A program made the position numbers and the translations under genes. From assembly GCA_964435475.1 (NCBI GenBank), contig CAYSZB010000108.1:1-5705 (forward strand): a stretch of 5,705 bases of DNA, given 5' to 3'. Position 1 is the stretch's first letter. Each line of letters begins with the position of its first letter. Source of the stretch: CAYSZB01 sp964435475. Lineage in GTDB: Bacteria; Chloroflexota; Anaerolineae; Anaerolineales; Anaerolineaceae. Of the stretch, positions 1 to 5,705 are shown piece after piece. The notes beneath the pieces are model-generated. The model was not told where the DNA came from. It was given only the letters and a program-made list of their open reading frames with translations, and did not search any database.

Positions 1-260
1 TCGTAGCTGCCGGGTTTGAGCACAGTGTTGCCAATATGTATTTCATACCGATCGCATGGTTGATCAAGAATTACGGCAGCCCGGCATTCTTCTCCATGAT
101 CGGCAAGACAGCAGCGGACTTTCCCAACCTGACCATTAAGAATTTCGTGCTTGCAAATCTGTTGCCTGTCACCCTCGGGAACATTGTTGGCGGTGGCTTG
201 ATCATTGGTGGCATTTACTGGTTTATCTATCTACGGAAAGACAATAAGAGAGCTGGATAG
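1..260 (+). CDS. Formate/nitrite transporter (FNT) family protein, C-terminal part
   Basis: This is the last 85 codons of a membrane channel for small monovalent anions such as formate or nitrite; the 5' part lies left of the window. Reading starts at base 3 in frame, and the stop is TAG at 258-260. The fragment opens with GFEHSVANMYFIP (bases 12-50), the FNT signature in the fifth membrane segment. By family knowledge, its histidine (codon 21-23) matches the central pore histidine of FocA and NirC. A loop follows, then NFVLANLLPVTLGNIVGG, typical of the second broken helix. The last membrane helix (LIIGGIYWFIYL) and a short basic tail (RKDNKRAG) complete it. FNT proteins usually have about 260-290 residues and form pentamers in the inner membrane, so roughly a third is visible. 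FocA-like and NirC-like members cannot be told apart from this part, so no gene symbol is given. The next gene is convergent and appears unrelated. Confidence 0.93.
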   Translation, partial: VAAGFEHSVANMYFIPIAWLIKNYGSPAFFSMIGKTAADFPNLTIKNFVLANLLPVTLGNIVGGGLIIGGIYWFIYLRKDNKRAG

Positions 261-308
261 ACATTTAGCAATTCATCCCATAACCAGTGATAATAATTAG
301 CTACCCAA

Positions 309-327
309 GTAGTATGTAGCATACTAT
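309..327. terminator. Small hairpin between convergent genes, possible bidirectional terminator
   Basis: TAGTATG (310-316) and CATACTA (320-326) are perfect reverse complements around a 3-base TAG loop, and a G-T pair at 309/327 adds one step. The hairpin lies 49 bases after the transporter stop and 45 bases beyond the stop of the surface-protein gene on the other strand, where a shared terminator would be expected. The stem is AT-rich and only a short TTT (331-333) follows on the plus strand, with no real T-run on the minus side. It is therefore a weak candidate for intrinsic termination. The rest of the 261-371 gap is AT-rich and shows nothing else I can support. Confidence 0.3.
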
Positions 328-371
328 CACTTTATCTACAATGTGCAAGACCAATAATACATTCCCGCAAA

Positions 372-3188
372 TTAATTTCTCAGAATCAACGGCAAATAGA
401 TCCTGTGCACAGGGAGTTCGAAATAATACGTTACGACATTATCCCTGGTTACACTGGCTGTGTTGACATTACCCGCCATATCCTGCACACCACCTGCCGG
501 GATGTCTACGATCACTGTACCTTCCATGAGCATTCCTGAGACTGCCAGGCTGAAATTTTGGCTGTTGAAAGGAGCTGTCTCAGTAATGGACACAATGGTA
601 GGCATCGCAGTACCTGTAAGTAAGACATCCTCAGGGGTAAAAGTGGATATGTCGATCGGTTCATAAAAGTACACCGTAAAATTGATCGGGCTGTTGTCGG
701 TTGGATCTGCCTGGTCAACAGCCTGGTCAACAGTGACACTGGGTGCGACTGTGTCAATGACATAATTATTTGAATTGACAGTCCCTGTCCCACTGTTGCC
801 TGCAATGTCCTGAACCCCACTCAAACTCAACACAATGACATTGGTCGGGTCTGTGACACCATTATTCGGCGTCAAAGTGGCCGTCCAGGTTATGCCATGA
901 TCAGAAGAACTGACATCGGTCAATGTCCCATTGGGTACGGTAAGGTCTGCGTTGGTGAAACCGCCAACTTCCTCGGAGAAGGTAATCGTCACCAGCGAGG
1001 TCTCGCCAATTATCAGGACATCATCAGCAACCACGATCGTGGCAGTTGGCCGGATTGTATCGATCGCATAGTTCGGCGAATTTGTCGTGCCCGAGCCTGC
1101 ATTGCCCGCCAGGTCTATCACACCACTGTCATCAACCGTGACCATATTGGTGCTGTCTTCAACCCCATTGTTGGGTGTCAGGGTTGCTGTCCAGGTAATA
1201 CCACCATCTGCCGAACTGACATCAGTCATGGATGCATTTGGAATGGTCAGATCCACATTGGAAAAACCGGTCACTGCTTCAGTGAACTTGAAAGTGACCA
1301 GCGTGGTTTCTCCTAAGATCAAATGATCATCTTCAATGTCAATACTTACCGTTGGACGGATGGTATCAATAGCATAAAGGTTGGATTTCGTAGAACCCAG
1401 GCCGGGGTTACCCGCCAGGTCGCGAATTCCGGTGATATCCAGTAGAATCGCATTGGCAACTTCTTCCACCCCGGCATTTGGCGTCAGTGTGGCATCCCAT
1501 GTAACCCCGCCATCAGCGGAACTGACCGGGGTAAGTGTGGCATTATCGATCGTCAAGTCGGCATTTTCAAATGACCCAACTGCCTCTGAGAAGGTTATCT
1601 CTACTTTGGATGTATCTCCGATCGCCAGTGAAGTATCCAGGACTTCGATCGTTGCTGTTGGCCGCTTGGTATCAATATCATAGGCATTGGAATATGACAA
1701 GTCGCTGCCAGGATTGCCGACCAGGTCTGTAAGCTCTTCCATATCTAATACGATGTGATTCGAAAGATCCTCAATATCATCGTTGGGGGTAAGCGTCGCT
1801 GTCCAGGTGACCCCGCCATCCGCTGAACTGACCGCAGACAAAGAGGCATTATCGTTTTCGATCTTTAAGTCTGCATTAGTAAATCCGGTGATCGCTTCAT
1901 CAAACGTGAATGTCACAAGAGATGTTTCCCCAATGCGCAGCGCATCATCCGCCACAACGATCGACAGGCTTGTCGGACCGGTAAAATCATCCTGTTCATA
2001 CGCCCCGATATCACAACCATGTCCCTGGGGACGAGCAACAAAACGTTGATCATCCCTTGGGCAGGCTGTTGCATCTCCCGCATCAATGGCGAGTGAGCCC
2101 CTCAGCAGAGCATGGGTGTAAGTGTAGCCGCCATTGTCACGCAGTGAACTAAGGTTCGGGTCACCGCTCAATAATGGTGAACAGGTATTGTTTTCGACAA
2201 GGTTATTGAGATTGGTACTGATGGTTCCTGCATTATTATAACAATCGCCATTACTGGAATTGGCAATAATCGTATTGGTAAAATTTAGAATCCCTCGATA
2301 TATATAAATCCCACCGCCAACAGGACCTGGTGGGCTTGATGTCCTGCCGGCATTATTGCTGAGTGTGCAATTGATCATTGTCAAGGTACTGCCAGTTGAA
2401 GTAAAGATACCACCTCCAAAATATGCCTGGTTGCTTGATATGGTTGTGTTGCCCATCTGCAAAGAACCGGTGTTGTATATCCCACCGCCGTCATCGTAGT
2501 AAGGACCAGTACCCTTATAGGTTGTGGAATTATTTGAGATCGTGGTGTAATTGATAGATGCCGTACCTGCATTGTAAACGCCACCGCCATCATTGATCAC
2601 GTTGTTGCCGCTGATCATGCTATTGCTAATGGTCATTGTTCCTTCGTTATATATTCCGCCACCTGATACTGAAGCATAATTTCCACTGATCATACTATCG
2701 TTAACATAAAGTATTCCAGCATTATATACCCCACCACCTGAGTTGATCGCACAGGTTCCTGGACAAGAACCGTTCCTGACTACTAAACCATTAATGTAGA
2801 AATATCCTGCAGGGTTGACCTCAAAGACCCTGTAAGTGGCACCTGTGCTGACATGTGCCTGTACGATCGGTTTTGTCGAATCTTCAGCTCTAACCTCAAT
2901 ATTGGATGTGATCACAGGCAAGGCTGAACTTAAGGTATAAGTACCTGAAGGCAGCATGATCACATCTGCACCAAATCCCCCGGTGCAACCTCGATAAGGA
3001 GCGTCACTATTCGCAGCAATGATCGCTTCACGTAAGGAACAACTGGAGTTTACAGTATTCTCATCAACCGTGGTGTTGACATAGATCACTGCAGCGCGTG
3101 CGGACTTGACAGTGACCGCACTGCAGATAAGTACAACTAAAAGAACAAGTATGGAACTTAAAGGGGTATAAAATTTTTCGCGGATCAT
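372..3188 (-). CDS. Secreted CSLREA / choice-of-anchor-Q beta-helix protein with five Ig-like domains
   Basis: A complete 938-residue exported protein, probably displayed on the cell surface and used in adhesion or cell-envelope structure; the function is inferred and no catalytic motif is visible. Order of parts: signal peptide (residues 1-32), CSLREAI motif (50-56), a parallel beta-helix with six GGG(I/V)-type rungs (151-310), and a closing module with LAIDAG, DQR, RPQGHGCDIGAYE (366-398) typical of choice-of-anchor-Q proteins. Ig-like repeats follow at about 404-509, 510-611, 612-713 and 714-815, then a different Ig-like domain at 816-920. The chain ends in HRIYLPLILRN. Cysteines at 50, 68, 142, 146, 274, 316, 336, 377 and 392 all lie before the Ig array and may form disulfides. 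The ATG start has a good Shine-Dalgarno nine bases upstream and leads directly into the signal peptide. There is no LPXTG, dockerin, S-layer-homology or PEP-CTERM signal. It lies downstream of the phosphatase gene on the same strand, but behind its own 165-base leader. Confidence 0.9.
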   Translation of the reverse strand: MIREKFYTPLSSILVLLVVLICSAVTVKSARAAVIYVNTTVDENTVNSSCSLREAIIAANSDAPYRGCTGGFGADVIMLPSGTYTLSSALPVITSNIEVRAEDSTKPIVQAHVSTGATYRVFEVNPAGYFYINGLVVRNGSCPGTCAINSGGGVYNAGILYVNDSMISGNYASVSGGGIYNEGTMTISNSMISGNNVINDGGGVYNAGTASINYTTISNNSTTYKGTGPYYDDGGGIYNTGSLQMGNTTISSNQAYFGGGIFTSTGSTLTMINCTLSNNAGRTSSPPGPVGGGIYIYRGILNFTNTIIANSSNGDCYNNAGTISTNLNNLVENNTCSPLLSGDPNLSSLRDNGGYTYTHALLRGSLAIDAGDATACPRDDQRFVARPQGHGCDIGAYEQDDFTGPTSLSIVVADDALRIGETSLVTFTFDEAITGFTNADLKIENDNASLSAVSSADGGVTWTATLTPNDDIEDLSNHIVLDMEELTDLVGNPGSDLSYSNAYDIDTKRPTATIEVLDTSLAIGDTSKVEITFSEAVGSFENADLTIDNATLTPVSSADGGVTWDATLTPNAGVEEVANAILLDITGIRDLAGNPGLGSTKSNLYAIDTIRPTVSIDIEDDHLILGETTLVTFKFTEAVTGFSNVDLTIPNASMTDVSSADGGITWTATLTPNNGVEDSTNMVTVDDSGVIDLAGNAGSGTTNSPNYAIDTIRPTATIVVADDVLIIGETSLVTITFSEEVGGFTNADLTVPNGTLTDVSSSDHGITWTATLTPNNGVTDPTNVIVLSLSGVQDIAGNSGTGTVNSNNYVIDTVAPSVTVDQAVDQADPTDNSPINFTVYFYEPIDISTFTPEDVLLTGTAMPTIVSITETAPFNSQNFSLAVSGMLMEGTVIVDIPAGGVQDMAGNVNTASVTRDNVVTYYFELPVHRIYLPLILRN
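375..413 (-). other. C-terminal tail (YLPLILRN), possible surface-sorting signal
   Basis: The last 13 residues, PVHRIYLPLILRN, follow the final Ig-like domain and do not belong to its fold. The pattern is a basic residue, then an aromatic/aliphatic-rich stretch (IYLPLIL), then a final RN. Many secreted Chloroflexota proteins end in a similar (Y/F)LPL(V/I)-x-R tail; this is from memory. A role in anchoring or export is inference. It is too short and too close to the end to be a normal membrane helix. Confidence 0.5.
429..1979 (-). repeat. Tandem array of five bacterial Ig-like domains
   Basis: Residues 404-920. Domains 2-4 each begin with RPT after an IDT(I/K) linker, and the starts of domains 2, 3, 4 and 5 are exactly 102 residues (306 bases) apart; the first domain is a few residues longer. 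Shared motifs in order: a GETSLVT-type strand, F(S/T)EAV, GFTNADLT, VSSADGGVTWTATLTPN, DLAGNPG and YAIDT. Approximate DNA limits: domain 1 1662-1979, domain 2 1356-1661, domain 3 1050-1355, domain 4 744-1049, domain 5 429-743. The first four look like the bacterial Ig-like type common in large adhesins (I believe the Big_12 group, from memory). The fifth follows another common pattern: QADPT, SPINFTVYF, VSGM, GTVIVDIPAGGVQDMAGN. The array probably acts as a stalk holding the beta-helix away from the cell. Confidence 0.85.
709..732. repeat. 12-base direct repeat, two perfect copies
   Basis: GCCTGGTCAACA occurs at 709-720 and again at 721-732, in frame, encoding the VDQA-VDQA stretch at the start of the fifth Ig-like domain. 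A multiple of three leaves the reading frame intact. Related domains, as I recall them, have a sequence of the same length here (QAxxQADP), so this need not be a net insertion. Confidence 0.85.
2259..2738 (-). repeat. Six beta-helix rungs encoded in the surface-protein gene
   Basis: Residues 151-310 contain six copies of a rung that begins GGG(I/V)(Y/F) and usually ends in (I/L)S-x-N, for example GGGIYNEGTMTISNSMISGN. Copies begin at residues 151, 176, 201, 234, 258 and 291. The first three are exactly 25 residues apart; later ones vary because of inserted loops (TYKGTGPYYDD and RTSSPPGP). The pattern is that of right-handed parallel beta-helix (PbH1-like) repeats. Other proteins with this fold bind or cleave polysaccharides, but I see no catalytic residues here. 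The last rung ends in TIIANSS rather than ISxN, consistent with a cap. Confidence 0.8.
3093..3188 (-). other. Sec signal peptide of the surface protein
   Basis: Residues 1-32 have a basic start (MIREK), a hydrophobic core of about 17 residues (SSILVLLVVLICSAVTV), then KSARA. The A-R-A at 30-32 fits signal peptidase I, giving a mature protein that starts AVIYVNTTVDE. A cysteine lies at residue 22, but the bases before it encode VLI, which does not fit a lipobox. Confidence 0.85.
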
Positions 3189-3197
3189 GGTCGATAT

Positions 3198-3204
3198 CTC
3201 CTTT
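3198..3204 (-). promoter_or_regulatory. Ribosome binding site of the surface-protein gene
   Basis: On the minus strand AAAGGAG is followed by nine bases (ATATCGACC) and the ATG at 3186-3188. This supports that ATG as the start, and the signal peptide begins immediately after it. Confidence 0.8.
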
Positions 3205-3206
3205 CT

Positions 3207-3353
3207 TGATGAGAACCCTTGCTATATCGGTGAGCAGGGAGGGGGATAAGAGGTCCGTTTATTTCTATATAGTATACAATAAATATTCAGTTTTTGCCCT
3301 CTTATTTTGGATCATGAACGCCAAAAATCGAAACCAGATGCTATATAAACCTT
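3207..3353 (-). promoter_or_regulatory. AT-rich leader with possible promoter for the surface-protein gene
   Basis: The 165 bases between the two minus-strand genes are distinctly more AT-rich than either gene. On the minus strand TATACT (3271-3276) resembles a -10 box and is followed by TATAGAAAT, but no convincing -35 hexamer lies 16-18 bases upstream. An 8-base inverted repeat flanks this stretch: ATAAGAGG at 3246-3253 and CCTCTTAT at 3298-3305. I see no clear terminator for the phosphatase gene. A separate promoter is plausible but unproven. Confidence 0.3.
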
Positions 3354-4034
3354 TTACCCATTTTCATTCCACCATTTGGATAAACGCCCATCCGCCCTTT
3401 GCGGTTGATCTTTGTAGTGCGAAGTATCATTGAACAGCATCAAGCGCACGTGCACCGTGTCCTTGAAATCCAGGACATTCAGGCTGGCAGGTGACTGGTC
3501 CAGGCGGTCACGATACCCCCTGGCGTCAAACCCCAACAGGCTGCTGATCACCAGGCGCAGGGTCGCTTTATGCGAAACAACGATCACGTTCTCCCCGCGA
3601 TGTGTCACCACGATCTCACGGATGACCGGCAACGCCCTGGCGATCACCTGCACCCCGCTTTCGCCCCCGGTGAGTGCAAAGGTGAACGGGTCCTCCTCCC
3701 AGGCGGCATATTCATCCGGGTAAAGTTTTTCTACCTCAGACCGTAACATGCCTTCCCAACATCCATGCCCGATTTCACGCAGTCCATCGCGTTCTTTCAA
3801 CACCAGATTATTGGGGGTTGCCAGGATACCCGCAGTATGTACCGTGCGCAGCATCGGGCTGCAGTAAACTGCCGTGACATCATCATCCGCCAACCGTTCC
3901 GCCAGCCGTTGTGCCTGGAAGACACCTTCCTCTGAAAGGTCAGGGTTGATCGCGCCGGCAAAGCGGTCTTCAGCACTGAGTTGGGTAGACCCATGACGGA
4001 TCAAGAATAAGCGGGTGATATTGTTCTCTGCCAT
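3354..4034 (-). CDS. Histidine phosphatase family protein (phosphoglycerate-mutase-like)
   Basis: A complete cytoplasmic phosphatase of about 226 residues, within the usual size of the family. Numbering from the first of two ATGs: the phospho-acceptor motif LIRHGST is at 12-18 (Arg14, His15), the second arginine is in SPMLRTVHTA (Arg64), the acid is in LREIGHGCWEG (Glu88), and the second histidine is in VVSHKATLRL (His156), so the whole catalytic set is present. The tail RLMLFNDTSHYKD matches the NDTSH ending common in bacterial members. The superfamily includes cofactor-dependent phosphoglycerate mutase, alpha-ribazole phosphatase (CobC) and many broad phosphatases. The motifs do not decide the substrate, and no cobalamin gene is nearby. 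Two ATGs lie in a row at 4035-4037 and 4032-4034; the second is preferred for its spacing from the ribosome binding site. The gene lies about 45 bases after glyS on the same strand with no terminator visible, so the two are probably co-transcribed. Confidence 0.92.
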   Translation of the reverse strand: MAENNITRLFLIRHGSTQLSAEDRFAGAINPDLSEEGVFQAQRLAERLADDDVTAVYCSPMLRTVHTAGILATPNNLVLKERDGLREIGHGCWEGMLRSEVEKLYPDEYAAWEEDPFTFALTGGESGVQVIARALPVIREIVVTHRGENVIVVSHKATLRLVISSLLGFDARGYRDRLDQSPASLNVLDFKDTVHVRLMLFNDTSHYKDQPQRADGRLSKWWNENG

Positions 4035-4039
4035 CATCT

Positions 4040-4045
4040 CTCCTT
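4040..4045 (-). promoter_or_regulatory. Ribosome binding site deciding the phosphatase start
   Basis: On the minus strand AAGGAG ends only two bases before the first ATG (4035-4037) but five bases before the second (4032-4034). The usual Shine-Dalgarno spacing favours the second ATG. The difference is one methionine. Confidence 0.65.
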
Positions 4046-4080
4046 AACCTTCAAAATGCTAAATAATGGGTAAAAACTGT

Positions 4081-5705
4081 CTAAAATCCTTCCAGGTACG
4101 ACAGGTCTGCCGCTGGCTTTACCAGCCCGGCTATCCTTTGCAGCAGCCCCAGGCGATTCTCACGCAATACCTGCTCCTCGGCCATCACCAGCACAGTGTC
4201 AAAGAAGTTGTTGATCATCGGGATCATCGGCAGGAAGGCATTCAGGCAACCATCCACATCCTTTACGTCGATAATTGCCAATTCTGCTTTCAACAAAGCC
4301 TGGTATAGCAGGTCTTCTTCAGGGGTAGCAAATTTTTCAGGATCGACCATGAAGGTCTGCTTAAGTTCTCTTGTAATGCGGACACAGCGGCTGTATGCCG
4401 GCAATATGCTATGCCAATCCTCCCGAACCACCCACTGACTGAGGGCTTCCACCGAGCGTTTTACACCTGCCGGGTTGGCTGCCTGAACTGCCAGCACTGC
4501 ATCCACCACATCATAGCGATAACCTGCATCCAGAAGCAAGCCGCGCATGCGTCCCTTGATAAATTCCAGGCAGGCTTCCAGGTCCTTTTCAGCCAGGCCT
4601 TTGGGCAGTGACCTGCCCGCCTGTGCCAGTGCCCAGCTCAGGTCCAGGTCGAGGTTCCACAGGAAGAGGTTCTGCACCAATCCCAGGGCAGCCCGTCTTT
4701 GGGCAAAGGGATCCTTGGTGCCAGTCGGTGCCAGCCCGACCGAGAATAATCCCGCTAGGGTATCCAGGCGGTCAGCGATACCAACGACCAGACCTGGTTT
4801 GCTTGCCGGCAAAATGTCATCCGTACTGCGCGGCAGGTAGTGCTCAAAGATCGCTTCCGCCACTGCCTGCGGTTCACCTGAATGCAAGGCATAGACCTTG
4901 CCCATGATGCCCTGCAGGGCGGTCATTTCCACCACCATGTTGGTCGCCAGGTCTGCCTTGCACAGCTGCGCCACCCGCATTGCCACCTTTTCTTCGCTGT
5001 CCGTCAAGGGGATCTGTTCCAGCAAAGCCGGTACCAGTCGTTCGATACGCCTGGTTTTATCCAGCATCGACCCTAGGTCTTTCTGGAAGGTCAGTTGTGC
5101 CAATGCAGGTACAAAATCCTGCAGCTTGTTTTCCTTGTCATGGTTGATGAAGAATTCAGCGTCTGCAAAGCGCGCCAGGATGACCTGCAGGTTGCCGTCC
5201 ACCACGGTCTCTGCAAACTGGGCATCGCCATTGCGGATGGTAATGAAGAATGGCATCAGTTTTCCATCCCCATCAAAGACCGGGAAATAACGCTGGTGCT
5301 TTTTCATCACCGAGATCAACACCTCCGCCGGTAAAGACTGCAGGTATTTCGGGTCAAACTGTCCCAGGAGTGCGGTTGGGCGCTCAACAAGGTTGGTCAC
5401 CTCGTCCAGCAGTGCCGCATCCTCATGGATCTGGCCTTTAATGTTGCCCGCCAGCTTTAATACCTGCGCCAGGATCTCATTTTTACGCTCAACAGGGTCC
5501 AGGATGATCCCCTGGGCATTCAAATACTTGAAATAGCCATCCGGGTCAGCGATCTCCATGCTTTGCGGCTCGCCAAAACGCAGCCCACGTGTTTCGGGCT
5601 GGCTGTCCAGGTTGGCATAGGTGAATGCGATCGGGTAGCGGCCCAGCATCGCCATCAACCAGCGGATGGGCCGAGAAAATGCCACCTGGCTCTCGTTCCA
5701 GCGCA
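4081..5705 (-). CDS. glyS: Glycyl-tRNA synthetase beta subunit, N-terminus outside the window
   Basis: The beta chain of bacterial alpha2beta2-type glycyl-tRNA synthetase, which charges tRNA-Gly with glycine using ATP. The alpha chain (GlyQ) carries the catalytic site; the beta chain mainly binds tRNA. The frame stays open to the right edge: codons upstream of a GTG at 5683-5685 read RWNESQ and lead into VAFSRPIRWLMAMLG, a conserved internal GlyS stretch. That GTG is therefore not the start, and about 150 residues are probably missing. Numbered from that codon, conserved blocks are HQRYFPVFDGDGKL (130-143), MVVEMTALQGIMG (250-262), EHYLPR (281-286), ADRLDTLAGLF (304-314), PTGTKDPFAQRRAALG (320-335), and a DALR-like anticodon-binding end (about 395-534) with FFDTVLVMAEEQ and NRLGLLQRI. 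The stop is TAG at 4081-4083. Whether it is fused to the alpha chain cannot be seen here. Confidence 0.97.
   Translation of the reverse strand, partial: RWNESQVAFSRPIRWLMAMLGRYPIAFTYANLDSQPETRGLRFGEPQSMEIADPDGYFKYLNAQGIILDPVERKNEILAQVLKLAGNIKGQIHEDAALLDEVTNLVERPTALLGQFDPKYLQSLPAEVLISVMKKHQRYFPVFDGDGKLMPFFITIRNGDAQFAETVVDGNLQVILARFADAEFFINHDKENKLQDFVPALAQLTFQKDLGSMLDKTRRIERLVPALLEQIPLTDSEEKVAMRVAQLCKADLATNMVVEMTALQGIMGKVYALHSGEPQAVAEAIFEHYLPRSTDDILPASKPGLVVGIADRLDTLAGLFSVGLAPTGTKDPFAQRRAALGLVQNLFLWNLDLDLSWALAQAGRSLPKGLAEKDLEACLEFIKGRMRGLLLDAGYRYDVVDAVLAVQAANPAGVKRSVEALSQWVVREDWHSILPAYSRCVRITRELKQTFMVDPEKFATPEEDLLYQALLKAELAIIDVKDVDGCLNAFLPMIPMINNFFDTVLVMAEEQVLRENRLGLLQRIAGLVKPAADLSYLEGF

Noticed and set aside
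897..1316. Open frame of 139 codons on the plus strand inside the surface-protein gene
   Set aside because: It lies opposite the well-supported Ig-like repeats, its protein shows no recognisable motif, and it recurs with the 306-base repeat period as expected of a shadow frame.
429..1979. CRISPR-like or satellite array suggested by regular 306-base spacing
   Set aside because: The units are coding, diverged at the DNA level, and align as protein domains with conserved Ig-like motifs.
3117..3137. Lipoprotein signal at Cys22 of the surface protein
   Set aside because: The residues before the cysteine are VLI, not a small residue at -1 as a lipobox needs, and a good A-R-A signal peptidase I site follows.
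3246..3305. Phase-variable invertible promoter as an annotated feature
   Set aside because: The inverted arms are only 8 bases long and no recombinase gene is nearby, so this is kept only as a low-scored observation.
3206..3433. Open frame of 75 codons on the plus strand in the leader and phosphatase end
   Set aside because: No good ribosome binding site is seen, it overlaps the 3' end of the phosphatase gene, and the product shows no domain.
5683..5685. GTG as the start codon of glyS
   Set aside because: The frame stays open upstream to the window edge and reads RWNESQ before VAFSRPIRWL, which is conserved internal GlyS sequence. The true start lies outside the window.

Overview
The window looks like a piece of a bacterial chromosome, most likely from an anaerobic member of Chloroflexota, class Anaerolineae. 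That assignment is an inference. It rests mainly on a large secreted protein with an N-terminal CSLREA motif, a choice-of-anchor-Q-type beta-helix, tandem Ig-like domains and a C-terminus ending in YLPLILRN, a tail I associate with exported proteins of filamentous Chloroflexota. The glycyl-tRNA synthetase beta chain and the formate/nitrite transporter fit this but do not prove it. No RNA gene, CRISPR array, insertion sequence or phage gene is visible.

Layout from left to right. Positions 1-260 (+) hold the last 85 codons of a formate/nitrite transporter (FNT family) that starts outside the window. Positions 261-371 are a short AT-rich gap between convergent genes with one small hairpin. Positions 372-3188 (-) encode a complete 938-residue exported protein: signal peptide, CSLREA motif, six right-handed beta-helix rungs, a cysteine-containing module ending in CDIGAYE, four Ig-like repeats with a 102-residue register, a fifth divergent Ig-like domain, and the short hydrophobic tail. 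Positions 3189-3353 are an AT-rich leader with a strong ribosome binding site and a possible promoter. Positions 3354-4034 (-) encode a histidine phosphatase (phosphoglycerate-mutase-like superfamily). Positions 4081-5705 (-) encode most of the glycyl-tRNA synthetase beta subunit (glyS), whose N-terminus lies beyond the right edge.

glyS and the phosphatase lie on the same strand, separated by about 45 bases with no visible terminator, so they are probably co-transcribed. The surface-protein gene follows on the same strand but has its own AT-rich leader and is probably a separate unit. The window therefore mixes housekeeping genes (translation, anion transport, a small phosphatase) with one accessory cell-surface protein. 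I do not see a convincing new multi-gene system. The most interesting items are the C-terminal tail of the surface protein as a possible uncharacterised sorting signal, and the excess of the palindrome CGATCG.
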